A DNA stretch of 64,000 nt, from NCBI RefSeq assembly GCF_012273015.1, contig NZ_CP050954.1, forward strand, positions 3,760,001 through 3,824,000, read 5' to 3'. The notes under the pieces were generated by a model that was not told the DNA's origin, did not search any database, and saw only the letters and a program-made list of their open reading frames with translations. Made by a program: the position numbers and the translations under genes. The first letter of the stretch is position 1. Each line of letters starts with the position of its first letter. The DNA comes from Hymenobacter sp. BT18 (lineage in GTDB: Bacteria > Bacteroidota > Bacteroidia > Cytophagales > Hymenobacteraceae). Positions 1 to 8,398 of this stretch are shown one piece after another.

Positions 1-298
1 ACGGGGGCGTCACGCCGCTGATATCGGTATCAAAGGAGGCTGGCGGAAACACGGCCAGCATCAGCGTTTCCGTCAGGTCGCAGCCGCATTCCAGGTCGCG
101 CAGGTCGGTGATGTTGCCCCGGCTCCAGGCGGCTTGCTCTACCTGCGTCATAATGGCCTTCGCCAGCATGGCCGTGCCTTGGTTGGCATCCTGCTGCCGG
201 CTTTCCCAGTAGCGAATCAGGGGCTCAAAGCTGAGCGAGGTTTTAAACGGAAAAAAACCGGTTGAGGCCGGGCGTTCCAGCGTGGCAGTAGTGGTCAT
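1..298 (-). CDS. Hypothetical protein, N-terminal fragment
   Basis: This is the 5' part of a minus-strand gene cut off by the left edge of the window; about 99 codons are visible. The ATG is at 296-298, and the peptide opens MTTTATLERPASTGFFPFKT. It has no signal peptide or membrane segment and looks soluble and mainly helical, with a Cys pair in a DLECGCDL context. The short leader followed by a Pro-Phe motif and SFEPLIRYWE resembles N-termini I associate with some Bacteroidota GAF-type sensory proteins, but too little is present to assign a family. I am confident it is coding and make no functional call. Confidence 0.6.
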   Translation of the reverse strand, partial: MTTTATLERPASTGFFPFKTSLSFEPLIRYWESRQQDANQGTAMLAKAIMTQVEQAAWSRGNITDLRDLECGCDLTETLMLAVFPPASFDTDISGVTPP

Positions 299-385
299 AA
301 ACGGGAGTCGAGGCGCGGCGCCAAGGCAAACAAGCTGCGCCAATGGCCGTGCAGCCCTATACGCGAAAAGCGCCGCTTGGGTGGC

Positions 386-922
386 CTACTTACGGACGAG
401 CTTGATGGGAACGGCGCCGTTATTGGCCGCCGGGTCGACCACATCATAGGGTTGTCCGTCTACCCGCAGGGATTTTTTGCGGTTCTGGTAGCAGGTGCAG
501 CAGCCATCGGCCTCAAAACCGCCGTCAATAACCACATCCGTCAGCTCGTAGCGCTGGGCCGGATTCGCTTTAGGCAGCAGGAGGCTGTAGGTATAGTCGG
601 TCGTCTGGAGCGTGTCGCGGGCCGGGAAAGGCGTGGTACGCTCCAGCAGGAGGGGAGCGGCCAGCGCCTGGCGGCTGCGTACCACTTGCACCGTATCGGC
701 CCGGCGCGGGACTTTCTCGCTGATGGTGCGGCGAATCAGCTGGATGGTGTCCAGCTCCGCCGCCCGAAACCCCTGACCCGTTGCCGCAGAATCGAGGCTG
801 AACTGCAGGTAAAAAGCATCGGCGTGGGCATCCTGACAGTCGCAGGCAGTGCTGCCGCAGCAGGCTCCCAGACCCGCCAGGAGCCCAACCAATAAAGTGC
901 CGAGAGAAAAACGTGGTGCCAT
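386..922 (-). CDS. Putative secreted lipoprotein, unknown function
   Basis: This encodes a 178-residue protein. It starts with a hydrophobic leader (about residues 5-22) ending in GLGACCGS, which fits a lipoprotein signal with the modified Cys near position 21. The mature part is polar and includes a CCTC cluster near residue 142 and a short basic C-terminus (KLVRK). The leader predicts export and membrane anchoring. I recognise no catalytic motif or named domain. A TATCTTTA sequence just upstream of the ATG is one base off the Bacteroidota -7 consensus. The neighbouring minus-strand genes are also exported proteins. An overlapping plus-strand ORF is regarded as a shadow. Confidence 0.65.
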   Translation of the reverse strand: MAPRFSLGTLLVGLLAGLGACCGSTACDCQDAHADAFYLQFSLDSAATGQGFRAAELDTIQLIRRTISEKVPRRADTVQVVRSRQALAAPLLLERTTPFPARDTLQTTDYTYSLLLPKANPAQRYELTDVVIDGGFEADGCCTCYQNRKKSLRVDGQPYDVVDPAANNGAVPIKLVRK

Positions 923-967
923 CAGGCGTAAAGATAGGGCGCCGGCAGCACGGCGGGGCCCCGCCCG

Positions 968-1828
968 CTAGTTTTTCACGAAGCGCTGGGTTTCGGTGCC
1001 GGTGCGCGTAGTGATTTTGACGTAGTAGGTCCCGCGTGCCAGCTCCTGGGTGGGCAGGGGCAAGGCATGTTCCCCTTTCTCCTGCGGTTGCTGCAGCAAG
1101 GTGCGCACCACGGTGCCTTGGTTGTTGAGTAGCTCCACCAGCACATTGCCCGGCTTGGGCACGAAGTACTGTACCTTGCTAAGCGGCACTATGGGGTTGG
1201 GGAAGATGGTGATAGACCCCGTGGCTTTTGCCTGCTCGGTGACGGCGCCGGCGCGGAGCGTGGGGGCTGCTTTCGGTACCAGCAGCAGAAAGCGCACCGG
1301 GGCAAAATATACGTCGGGCTGGATGAGCTCCGGGGCGGGGCGGCCAGAGGCGGCGTGAACCAGAGAGTCGGAGGCATACTTCTGCCGGATAACCCGCAAG
1401 TCGGTAGACCACTGTGCCCGCTGAGGCTGCACATCGGAAGCCAGCTGCGCAATAAGCGTTTCGTAGGGTTGGGCCAGCTGGGCCACTTCGCGGAGCAGCA
1501 GCTGGCGGGCAGCGCGTAATTCCCGGGCCTGCTGGTGCTGGGCCTCCGTGCGCTGCTTTTCCGGTCCCGGGCGCCGCAGCAGGGTGTGCTGCTCCTGCAG
1601 GCGGCGAAGCTGGGTACGGTAATCGGCGAGGCGGGCCTGGTCGGCGGCCGTCAGGTAGGGCTCCAGCTTCAGGCGCTGCTGGCGTACCAGAGGCAGTACC
1701 TGCTGGCGCACGTAGGTTCGCGCTTCCCGGTGGCCGGGAGGCTGCGGACGGGGCGCCCCCAGAGAAAGTGAAACAGGAAATACCAACAGCACCGCAAGGC
1801 GCGCCAGGGAAGAGAAAAATGGCTTCAT
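968..1828 (-). CDS. T9SS type A sorting domain-containing secreted protein
   Basis: The chosen start (ATG at 1826-1828) gives 286 residues that begin with a classic signal peptide (MKPFFSSLARLAVLLVF). A longer in-frame start at 1927 would add 33 residues that run into a hairpin, so it is less likely. The middle (about residues 35-140) is rich in Gln, Arg and Leu and probably a long helix or coiled coil. The last about 75 residues form a type A C-terminal sorting domain: NPIVPLSKVQYFVPKPGNV, a VELLNNQG strand, ARGTYYVKI, and a basic end (FVKN). Proteins with this tail cross the outer membrane by the type IX system. The function of the passenger is unknown. Confidence 0.8.
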   Translation of the reverse strand: MKPFFSSLARLAVLLVFPVSLSLGAPRPQPPGHREARTYVRQQVLPLVRQQRLKLEPYLTAADQARLADYRTQLRRLQEQHTLLRRPGPEKQRTEAQHQQARELRAARQLLLREVAQLAQPYETLIAQLASDVQPQRAQWSTDLRVIRQKYASDSLVHAASGRPAPELIQPDVYFAPVRFLLLVPKAAPTLRAGAVTEQAKATGSITIFPNPIVPLSKVQYFVPKPGNVLVELLNNQGTVVRTLLQQPQEKGEHALPLPTQELARGTYYVKITTRTGTETQRFVKN

Positions 1829-1896
1829 AAAGACAGCAACGAACAAACCGACCATGTTGCTATAGAGCCAGCGGACTTCCTGGAGTTTAATGAGGC

Positions 1897-1941
1897 AAAA
1901 GAAAAACCGCTCGGGCAGGTAGCCCAAGCGGTTTTTCTTTT
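1897..1941 (-). terminator. Rho-independent-type terminator hairpin
   Basis: Perfect 15-bp arms (1897-1911 and 1927-1941) enclose a shorter GGGC/GCCC inner stem. Each arm carries an A/T tract, so on either strand the stem ends in U-rich sequence. It lies 34 bp past the stop of the lipoprotein gene at 1975-2661 and before the T9SS-protein gene, so it should end the lipoprotein transcript. Confidence 0.8.
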
Positions 1942-1974
1942 GGTATTCAAGTGGTTTGCCGGTCTGAGGCAGGG

Positions 1975-2661
1975 CTACTCTTCGTTTGGTTGCGTAGTAG
2001 ATGCCGCCGCGGGGGGGAGTTCGTAGCCAGCCGCCGTGCCCGATACCTCCATGGGGCCGGTGCTGATAAGCCGGGTGCGCAGGCGGGCAGAGGCACTATC
2101 GAGCTGGGGCTTGATTTGGGCCAGAGCCTGCCGCAGGGCTTCGGTATCGGCCAGGCGGGGCGCTGAGGTTTGGGAGTAGCCGTGGTACATGGCCACGCGC
2201 ACATTAGAGTTGCCCGTGCCCACGTACGAGCCTACCACTTCGCCGTTGGCATCCAGCACCTGAAGCTCGGCGCGCAGGCGCGTGCGAAAATATTCTACGG
2301 GAATACCTAGCAGGCTAGGCGTGAGCATTCCCAGCATTTGAATGACGTGAAACCCCTTGCCGGCCCGCGTCAGCTTGGCCTCGGTTACTTGCAGCTTTAC
2401 GTACCCGAATTTGGCGCTGCTGTCGTTCGACTCCAGCAGGTTTTGCTTGGCCTCCCGCTGAAACAGCTGGATAGGATCTGTCGTGGCCTCGTCCTCGATG
2501 CGGTTGAGGGGGCCATTTTCTACTGCTACTTCCAGGGCCGGCAGGCGGGTAGACAGAGCCGAGGGATTGGGCTTAAACATGATTCGGTCGGCCGAGCGGC
2601 AGCTGCCCAGAAACAATGCCGGAAAAGCACAAAGCACCATAACGTAGCGTAGTGTCAGCAT
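1975..2661 (-). CDS. Putative lipoprotein, unknown function
   Basis: This 228-residue protein has a lipoprotein signal: a hydrophobic leader then LFLGSC, so Cys20 would be lipidated. An internal Met at residue 8 (position 2640) is an alternative start that keeps the signal. The mature part has a mixed alpha/beta pattern, with YVKLQVTEAKL, a strand around RTRLRAELQVLD and a helical C-terminal third, and ends in an acidic, Thr/Pro-rich tail. It is followed by a strong terminator hairpin, so it is probably monocistronic. No named family is recognised. Because the lipobox is clear, export and membrane anchoring are the firmest statements. Confidence 0.7.
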   Translation of the reverse strand: MLTLRYVMVLCAFPALFLGSCRSADRIMFKPNPSALSTRLPALEVAVENGPLNRIEDEATTDPIQLFQREAKQNLLESNDSSAKFGYVKLQVTEAKLTRAGKGFHVIQMLGMLTPSLLGIPVEYFRTRLRAELQVLDANGEVVGSYVGTGNSNVRVAMYHGYSQTSAPRLADTEALRQALAQIKPQLDSASARLRTRLISTGPMEVSGTAAGYELPPAAASTTQPNEE

Positions 2662-3073
2662 AAGAGTAGCGGGGAGGGACAGGGTTTAAGATTTCGAAGG
2701 TAACATACTGATAGATAAATACGTGCACTCGAAAATAGAATAATAACAATTATTTTTTGTTCTATTCCTTTTTAGCCTGATATTGTTGCTTAAGTTATAT
2801 TTTTAAACAGCAGCATTCTACAAAATGTAAGGTTTAGGTGGCCAAATCACCTGAATATGTTGTAAAATATAATATAACTATACAAAGAATATTTTGATAA
2901 TGGCGCTAGGTGGCTTTGAGCATCCTATCAAAGCCTCAAAGTAAGCCCGACCGGTAAGCCCCGGCATGGGCTCCAGGGTTGCTGGCATGCCGGGAGTATG
3001 TGAGGCTTGCCAATAAACAAAGCCCCGGCTCTGCAGACAGAACCGGGGCCGACTAGGTGGTACAAATGCTGGA
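2662..3073. other. AT-rich intergenic region
   Basis: This stretch of about 410 bp is much more AT-rich than its surroundings and has no credible ORF. It holds a short inverted repeat (AGGTG at 2836-2840, CACCT at 2848-2852) and, at its right end, the terminator of the symporter gene. The promoter of the lipoprotein gene should lie at its left edge, but I see no clear TAnnTTTG element there. Confidence 0.5.
3022..3049 (-). terminator. Terminator of the symporter gene
   Basis: A GCCCCGG / CCGGGGC stem (3022-3028 and 3043-3049) is followed on the minus strand by TTTGTTTATTGG. It sits about 25 bp beyond the stop codon of the minus-strand dicarboxylate/amino-acid symporter gene. Confidence 0.7.
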
Positions 3074-4510
3074 TTAGGCTGGGTGCGCCAGGCTGCTGTC
3101 GGCTTCGGCCAAATCCAGCACCGGGTCGGAGGCTACGTAGTTATCCACAAACTCCCCTTCCCAACGGGCAATAACCGCCGAGGCCAGACAGTTGCCGATT
3201 ACGTTTACGGCAGTGCGGGCCATATCCATCAGCGCATCAATGCCCAGGATGATGAACACCGGCCAGTCGGGCAGATTGAACGAGGCCACCGTAGCCAGCA
3301 GAATAACCAACGACGCCCGTGGCACGCCCGCTACCCCCTTGCTGGTGAGCATCAGCGTGAACACCATCACCAGCTGCTGCCCAAACGACAGCTCGATGCC
3401 GGCTGCCTGGGCCACGAATACGGCCGCCAGGGAAAGGTACAGCGTAGTGCCATCCAGGTTAAAAGAGTAACCCGTAGGCATCACGAAGGCCACCACCCGG
3501 CGCGGCACCCCAATACTTTCCATGGCTTCCATGGCCCGAGGTAGGGCAGCCTCCGAGGATGTGGTGGCGAAGGCAATGCTGACGGGCTCCGCAATGGCCT
3601 GGATGAAGCGCTTGATGGGAATGCGCGCAATAAGGGCCACCGGCAGCAGCACCAGAATCAGGAAGGCAATGAGGGCCGCGTAGAGCGTGAGCAGCAGCTG
3701 CACGGCATTCAGCAGCGGCCCGAAGCCCATTTTGCCCACGGTGTAGGCAATGGCACCACCCACGCCCAGCGGGGCAAAGAACATAACCACGTTGGTGAAC
3801 TTGAACATCACCTCCGACAAGCTTTCCGACCAATCCAGCATGGCTTGGCGGTGCTTGCCGTGTACCATAGCGAGACCAATGGCGAAGATGATGGCAAATA
3901 CGACCACCTGCAAAACCTGCCCCTCCGCTACCGACTTGGCAATATTTTCCGGGAAAATGTGGGTGATAATATCGGCCGCCGTTTGCTTGGGCGCCTGGGC
4001 AATGACCTCGTTTACGTTGCTATTGGCCCGGGCTGCCGCCAGCACCGCCGGCGACAAACGACCCGCCTTGGTTAGGTTAATAGCGGCCAGCCCGATGAAC
4101 AAGGCAAACGTAGTGACTATTTCAAAGTAAACCAGGGACTTCACGCCCATCCGGCCTACTTTCTTAAGGTCAGCGTGGCCGGCTATGCCCACGACCAGCG
4201 TCGCAAATACCAGGGGCGCAATAATGGTTTTCACCAGCCGCAGGAACACGTCACTGAGCACCTTCAGGCTCTGGGCTTCTTTGGGAAAGTCGGCGCCTAC
4301 CTCGGCCCCCACGAACATGCTAACCACAATCCAGACCGTGAGGGAGCGGCGCTGCGTGGCGTAGGCTACCATGGCGGCCAGGGCTCCCCAGCGGGCAATG
4401 AGCGGCACCACGGGGTCGAGGGCCAGCAGGTGAGCGTTGACGAGTGCGGTAAGAACGGCGGCCAGCACGAGCAGGAGCCCGGCCAACAAAGCATAACGCG
4501 AGAACTTCAT
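3074..4510 (-). CDS. Dicarboxylate/amino acid:cation symporter (DAACS family)
   Basis: This is an inner-membrane secondary transporter that takes up C4-dicarboxylates or acidic amino acids with Na+ or H+. The start at 4508-4510 gives 478 residues, typical for the family; a longer start at 4549 would add 13 non-hydrophobic residues. Family signatures are clear: the serine-rich re-entrant loop FATTSSEAALPRAME, the GYSFNLDGTTLYL motif and the TSKGVAGVPRAS segment, among at least eight hydrophobic segments. A TATCTTTG -7 element lies on the minus strand at 4547-4554, and a terminator follows the stop. The substrate (glutamate, aspartate or succinate) cannot be told from sequence alone. Confidence 0.93.
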   Translation of the reverse strand: MKFSRYALLAGLLLVLAAVLTALVNAHLLALDPVVPLIARWGALAAMVAYATQRRSLTVWIVVSMFVGAEVGADFPKEAQSLKVLSDVFLRLVKTIIAPLVFATLVVGIAGHADLKKVGRMGVKSLVYFEIVTTFALFIGLAAINLTKAGRLSPAVLAAARANSNVNEVIAQAPKQTAADIITHIFPENIAKSVAEGQVLQVVVFAIIFAIGLAMVHGKHRQAMLDWSESLSEVMFKFTNVVMFFAPLGVGGAIAYTVGKMGFGPLLNAVQLLLTLYAALIAFLILVLLPVALIARIPIKRFIQAIAEPVSIAFATTSSEAALPRAMEAMESIGVPRRVVAFVMPTGYSFNLDGTTLYLSLAAVFVAQAAGIELSFGQQLVMVFTLMLTSKGVAGVPRASLVILLATVASFNLPDWPVFIILGIDALMDMARTAVNVIGNCLASAVIARWEGEFVDNYVASDPVLDLAEADSSLAHPA

Positions 4511-4666
4511 GCGAAAATCAGGCAGGATAGAAGTGGGAAGTGCTAGCAAAGATAGGTTATTAGGCCGGCGCAGCTTGTGCCGGCATTATTCCTAAGCTTT
4601 GAAGCTTGGTAGTGCCGCAACCTCGCCTCCTGCTTACCTTGGCACTTTCCTGCTTATACCCGCCCT

Positions 4667-5713
4667 ATGCTACTCTGGACTATTGAAGCTCGCCCGCTGC
4701 CCCTGCGCTATACCTGGAAAATTTCCCGCAATGCCTCGGATGCGAAAGTCAACCTGCTCATTGGAGTACGTAGCCAGGGAGAGCCGCCGCTGGCTGGCTG
4801 GGCCGAAGCGGCGCCCAATGTGCGCTACGGTGAAACCCCGGAGCGGCTGCAAGCCGAATTTGCGGCCCTGCAGGGCGCGGGGCTGAGCGAGGTAGGCAGC
4901 GAGGAGGAACTGGCAGCCCTGCTGCAGGCTCACCCCGTGGCGCAGGCATTGCGCTTTGCGGTGGAGGCCGCCTACCTCCACCACCAGGCGCTGCGGCTCG
5001 GGCAGCCAGTGTGGCAGTACCTGGGCGTGCCGGCCCCGGCAGCGGCGGTGCCCACCGCGTTTTCTTTGCCCATTATGGCGCCCGAAGACGTCGCCTCTTT
5101 TCTGCAGCAGCACCAAGCTTCCCGGTTTGCCTTGCTGAAGGTGAAGGTAAACCAGGAAAGTGGCTTGGCTTTGCTGCGGGCCGTAGCGGCCGCCTTGCCC
5201 GGCAAGCCGCTTATCGTGGACGGTAACGAAGCCTGGCCCGATGCCGACAACCTACTGCAGTTTCTGGAACAGTGCCAAACAGTAGCGGGGCTGCAGGTAC
5301 AGGTGCTGGAGCAGCCTCTGCCAGCCGCCTGCGTGCCCGACTATCAGTACCTGCGCCCACGCAGCCCATACCCGCTGTTTGCTGATGAATCCGTGACGCA
5401 CCACGCCGACTTTGGGGAAATTGCCGGGCAGTTTCACGGGGTAAATATGAAGCTCATGAAAGCCGGCGGCTACCGGCAGGGGGTGGAAATTCTGCGCCAA
5501 ACGCACGCGCACGGCCTACAAGCTATGGTAGGCTGCATGGTCGAAACGTCGTTGGGCATCTGGTCGGCGGTGCAGGTAAGCGGCCTGGCCCAAGTGCACG
5601 ACCTGGACGGCTTTCTGGTTATAAAAAAAGACCCCTTCGGCTTCGTGCAGGAAACCCAAGGGGCCGTAGTGGCACAGGCAGCAATGCCGCAAATAGGGAA
5701 CGGGCTTACTTAA
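4667..5713 (+). CDS. Dipeptide epimerase (enolase superfamily, mandelate racemase subgroup)
   Basis: This 348-residue enolase-superfamily enzyme probably epimerises L-Ala-D/L-Glu or similar dipeptides released from peptidoglycan. Superfamily landmarks are present in order: the catalytic KVKV (Lys near 158 and 160), metal ligands Asp in VDGNEAW (about 185), Glu in EQPL (about 215) and Asp in ADES (about 240), then the opposite-face base in MKLMKAGG (about 265). The MVGCMVETSLG segment near the C-terminus is typical of the muconate-lactonising/Ala-Glu epimerase branch. The 3' end overlaps the convergent DUF6799 gene by 8 bp. The exact dipeptide is inferred from family membership only. Confidence 0.88.
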   Translation: MLLWTIEARPLPLRYTWKISRNASDAKVNLLIGVRSQGEPPLAGWAEAAPNVRYGETPERLQAEFAALQGAGLSEVGSEEELAALLQAHPVAQALRFAVEAAYLHHQALRLGQPVWQYLGVPAPAAAVPTAFSLPIMAPEDVASFLQQHQASRFALLKVKVNQESGLALLRAVAAALPGKPLIVDGNEAWPDADNLLQFLEQCQTVAGLQVQVLEQPLPAACVPDYQYLRPRSPYPLFADESVTHHADFGEIAGQFHGVNMKLMKAGGYRQGVEILRQTHAHGLQAMVGCMVETSLGIWSAVQVSGLAQVHDLDGFLVIKKDPFGFVQETQGAVVAQAAMPQIGNGLT

Positions 5714-6290
5714 GCTGCTGCAGCTGCTGCTCCAGTTGTTGGATCTGCTGGTCGAGCTGGGCTGTATCGGTGGGGCGCTGGGCATTTACGCTCAGCAAAG
5801 AAATCTTTTGGTTGAGCAGCTGAATCTTCTGGGCCATCAGATCCAGGCGGGTGCTCAGCGTGGTCAGGCGGGCGTCAACGTCGGCGGGGGAGGGGGCGGC
5901 ACCGCGCTCTACATAAGGGTCAAACTTGGCCCCGGGTTCGGCTTTCTGGCCCCGGGCCGCAGCCGCGCTGGCTGGGGTGGCAAACACAATTTCGCCTTTG
6001 CTGGTTACGTAGTCGCCTTCCTGAAGGGTCGTGATTTTGCCCCCGGGCAGCTCCACAATGCCGCTTTTGTAATTGACTTTGGTGCCGTTGCCCAGGCGCA
6101 CGTTCTGCGTGAGCGGGGTGGGACGACCATTCTGCACTAGCACGACGCTGCCGTTTTGCATCAGGAAACGGTCGGAGGCACCCGTGGTAACGGCGCCGGC
6201 GGGTTTCGGCGTGGTTTTGGTTTGGGCAGTGGCACTTAGCGAGGCCGTGAGGGCCAGCACAACGAAAGCAGAGGACAGGAAATGGCGCAT
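5706..6290 (-). CDS. Secreted DUF6799-like protein with C-terminal coiled coil
   Basis: This 194-residue protein has a signal peptide (MRHFLSSAFVVLALTASLSA, cleavage near TAQ). Residues about 40-105 contain two similar beta segments (RFLMQNGSVVLVQNGRPTPL and the GTKVNYKSGIVELPGGK region), which I associate with the DUF6799 family of Hymenobacter-like bacteria. The C-terminal 70 residues are heptad-like and end in a Gln/Leu run, so a coiled coil is likely. A TACCTTCG -7-like element lies on the minus strand at 6329-6336. The gene converges on the epimerase gene with an 8-bp overlap. A periplasmic or surface role is inferred; the activity is unknown. Confidence 0.75.
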   Translation of the reverse strand: MRHFLSSAFVVLALTASLSATAQTKTTPKPAGAVTTGASDRFLMQNGSVVLVQNGRPTPLTQNVRLGNGTKVNYKSGIVELPGGKITTLQEGDYVTSKGEIVFATPASAAAARGQKAEPGAKFDPYVERGAAPSPADVDARLTTLSTRLDLMAQKIQLLNQKISLLSVNAQRPTDTAQLDQQIQQLEQQLQQLK

Positions 6291-6394
6291 AGCGGGTTGA
6301 AATCAGGAGTATGAGCCTGATACGCAGCCGAAGGTATCAGGGATAAATGGGAACTTGCTTCCGAAAAAATAATCTTCCATTTCAGGAAACGATG

Positions 6395-6425
6395 TTTGTA
6401 CATTAAATGTATGTACATATATTTG
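6395..6425 (+). promoter_or_regulatory. Promoter with embedded operator for the MarR-family gene
   Basis: A Bacteroidota -33 element TTTG (6395-6398) is followed after exactly 19 bp by TATATTTG (6418-6425), matching the TAnnTTTG -7 consensus. Between them lies a perfect inverted repeat with arms TGTACAT (6397-6403) and ATGTACA (6411-6417) and 7 bp between. The repeat overlaps the -33 box and ends at the -7 box, which is ideal for steric repression. Binding by the MarR product encoded 20 bp downstream (autoregulation) is an inference. Confidence 0.8.
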
Positions 6426-6445
6426 CAGCGTAATTCCTGGAGAGC

Positions 6446-6907
6446 ATGTCCCAATCCATGAGAATTGAAGACGAAATCAAACAGCCCAACTTTCAAAGCG
6501 AATACCAGAAAGCTTACATCAACTTGGTGTACACGGCTGGCTGGCTGCAGCTGCGGCAGGCCGCGGCTTTCAAGGAATTCAACCTGACGCTTCCGCAGTA
6601 TAACGTGCTGCGTATCCTGCGGGGCCAGCATCCCCGGCCGGCCACCGTGAACCTACTCATTGAGCGCATGCTGGATAAAACCAGCAACGCCTCGCGCATT
6701 GTAGACAAGCTGGAGGCCAAGCAGCTGGTAACGCGCCGGGTGTGCCCCAGCAACCGCCGGGCCGTGGACATCTGCATCACGGAGGCGGGGCTGGCACTGC
6801 TGGAAACCATGCAGCCCATGGTAGAGCAGCAGGCGCACGGGCTGCGGCAGCTGTCGGACCAGGAGGTTGAGCAGCTCAACTACCTGCTGGATAAACTTCG
6901 AGACTAA
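6446..6907 (+). CDS. MarR family transcriptional regulator
   Basis: This 153-residue regulator has MarR winged-helix architecture: dimerisation helices at both ends, the HTH around TLPQYNVLRILRGQHP and NLLIERMLDKTSNASRIVDKLEAK (about residues 48-92), and a beta wing with TRRVCPSNRRAVDI (about 96-110). Such proteins usually repress by binding a palindrome as a dimer and release on ligand or thiol oxidation; Cys residues near the wing could matter but this is untested. The promoter upstream contains a perfect 7-bp inverted repeat in its spacer. The gene sits 42 bp before a YceI-family gene in the same direction, which suggests joint regulation. Confidence 0.93.
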   Translation: MSQSMRIEDEIKQPNFQSEYQKAYINLVYTAGWLQLRQAAAFKEFNLTLPQYNVLRILRGQHPRPATVNLLIERMLDKTSNASRIVDKLEAKQLVTRRVCPSNRRAVDICITEAGLALLETMQPMVEQQAHGLRQLSDQEVEQLNYLLDKLRD

Positions 6908-6949
6908 CTTTTTTACGCGTACTTCTTTTCCCTTTTCTTTTTCATAGTC

Positions 6950-7597
6950 ATGAAAAAAATGTTTTTCCCGGCTCTCGTGGCCGCTGTTCTGGCTGCTGCT
7001 CCCGCTTTCGCTCAAAAGCCCATGGCCCAGAAAACCACGGCGGGTACCGACAAGGCAGCTGCTACAGTATATAAAGTACAGCCCCAACTGAGCACCATGG
7101 GCTGGCTGGCCAAAAAAGTAACCGGCCAGCACAACGGCACGGTGCAGTTTAAGGAAGGCGACGTGCTGGTGCGCGGCAACAAGCTGGTAGGCGGCACGTT
7201 CACGGCCGACATGAACTCGCTGAAAGTAGAGGATATCAAAGACGAAGGCACGAACGGCAAGCTGGTAGGTCACCTGCGTTCCGATGACTTCTTCAGCATC
7301 GAGAAAAACCCCACGGCTACGTTCAAAATCACCAGCATTGCGCCCATCAAGGCCGATGCCCAGGGTAACAATGCCACCATTACCGGCGACCTGACCATCA
7401 AAGGCATTACCAAGCCCGTTACCTTCCCGGCTAAAATCGGGGTGAAAGGCGGTCTGGCTTCCGCCAGCGGCGTGGCCACCATCGACCGTACTGTATACGA
7501 CATCCGCTACGGCTCCAAGTCGTTCTTCGAAAGCATCGGCGACAAAGCCATTGACAACGAGTTTACGCTGAGCTTCAACGTTATTGCCAAGAAGTAA
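6950..7597 (+). CDS. YceI family periplasmic protein
   Basis: This 215-residue protein has a cleavable signal peptide (MKKMFFPALVAAVLAA, cleavage after FAQ). The mature part matches the YceI lipocalin-like fold: STMGWLAKKVTGQHNGTVQF near the start, the TADMNSLKVED segment, LVGHLRSDDFFSIEKNPTATF, then NATITGDLTIKGITKPVTFP and the DRTVYDIRYGS strand. Members bind isoprenoid-type lipids in a beta barrel and are often stress- or acid-induced. It follows the MarR gene on the same strand and ends at a strong terminator, so the two are probably one operon controlled by MarR. The ligand is unknown. Confidence 0.92.
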   Translation: MKKMFFPALVAAVLAAAPAFAQKPMAQKTTAGTDKAAATVYKVQPQLSTMGWLAKKVTGQHNGTVQFKEGDVLVRGNKLVGGTFTADMNSLKVEDIKDEGTNGKLVGHLRSDDFFSIEKNPTATFKITSIAPIKADAQGNNATITGDLTIKGITKPVTFPAKIGVKGGLASASGVATIDRTVYDIRYGSKSFFESIGDKAIDNEFTLSFNVIAKK

Positions 7598-7650
7598 GTG
7601 GCCTGCTGCCTGGCCCGCCCTGAATGGATGATTGGCAGATCAGGTAGTGT

Positions 7651-7687
7651 AAAAAGCCCCGCTGGTGCAAACCAGTGGGGCTTTTTT
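7651..7687 (+). terminator. Terminator after the YceI gene
   Basis: AAAAAGCCCC, then an inner CTGGT/ACCAG stem, then GGGGCTTTTTT. The A-tract and T-tract make it usable on both strands, and it lies between two convergent genes (YceI on plus, the 185-residue protein on minus). Confidence 0.85.
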
Positions 7688-7702
7688 GTGCTGCTACTAC
7701 CG

Positions 7703-8260
7703 TTAATCCGGCAGCACCAGTTCCCGGGGCAGCTCAAACTTAAGGCTGCGGCTTTTGCTGCGGGCGTGGAGCTGCTGCAAAAAGTCATCTAGCTCGGTCT
7801 TGTATTCCAGCCAAAGGTCTTCGTGCAGGTTCTGGAGCACAAGTTGGGTGGTGCGCGCCGCCAGGCGGGCCGTGCCGGTGTAGAAGCCCGCGTACACACT
7901 CTCAAACTGGCCGGTGTAGTTCTCGAAGATGTGGCGCAGGGTGTAGAAGTTCAGGTCGATTTCCAAGCGCTTGTCCTTGGTAATGCGGCGGGCCCGGGCT
8001 ACTTCCTTGGTGGCTTTGCTCAGGGCCTTGGTGAGGCTGCGGTTAAGTAAGCGGCCGGTAGCGCCCACGGCAAACAACTCGTGAATCTGGTCGGAGGCCT
8101 GCTCGAACACAGTTTCCGTGGTTACCTCGGGCAGCAACTCGTAGCAGAGTGTGTCGTAAAGCTCGGCGTCGCGGCGCGCGGCCCGCAAAAGCAGCGCTTC
8201 TTTTTCTTTGTCCGTAAGGCGCTTGAGGGCGCGTTTGAAATCGGCGGAGGGAACGGGCAT
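7703..8260 (-). CDS. Conserved-looking hypothetical protein, all-helical
   Basis: This 185-residue soluble protein is rich in Lys, Arg, Glu and Leu, with no signal peptide or membrane segment. The N-terminal part (FKRALKRLTDKEKEALLLRA) and the middle (EVARARRITKDKRLEIDLNF) suggest a helical bundle. I recognise no family or catalytic motif. It is convergent with the YceI gene, sharing the terminator at 7651-7687, and divergent from the small gene of the DUF4132 pair. Composition and codon use match the neighbours, so coding is likely. Confidence 0.65.
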   Translation of the reverse strand: MPVPSADFKRALKRLTDKEKEALLLRAARRDAELYDTLCYELLPEVTTETVFEQASDQIHELFAVGATGRLLNRSLTKALSKATKEVARARRITKDKRLEIDLNFYTLRHIFENYTGQFESVYAGFYTGTARLAARTTQLVLQNLHEDLWLEYKTELDDFLQQLHARSKSRSLKFELPRELVLPD

Positions 8261-8351
8261 TTGCTGAAATTGAAATGCGAAGATGGGAAGTCAGAAGTTG
8301 AGTACGGCTGCGGCGCCGATAAAGAAAAGCCGCCGCCAGTTTTTTGGTTGA

Positions 8352-8385
8352 TGCTAAAAAAATTAGTAAATTTAAATCTTTAGCA
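8352..8385 (+). promoter_or_regulatory. AT-rich inverted repeat upstream of the DUF4132 pair
   Basis: Perfect 7-bp arms TGCTAAA (8352-8358) and TTTAGCA (8379-8385) flank an A/T-only core that contains TAAATTTA, one base from the -7 consensus. A TTTG lies 20 bp upstream of that element. Its position 14 bp before the ATG at 8399 suggests a promoter with an operator-like palindrome. This rests on sequence pattern alone. Confidence 0.4.
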
Positions 8386-8398
8386 AAACAGCTTATCT

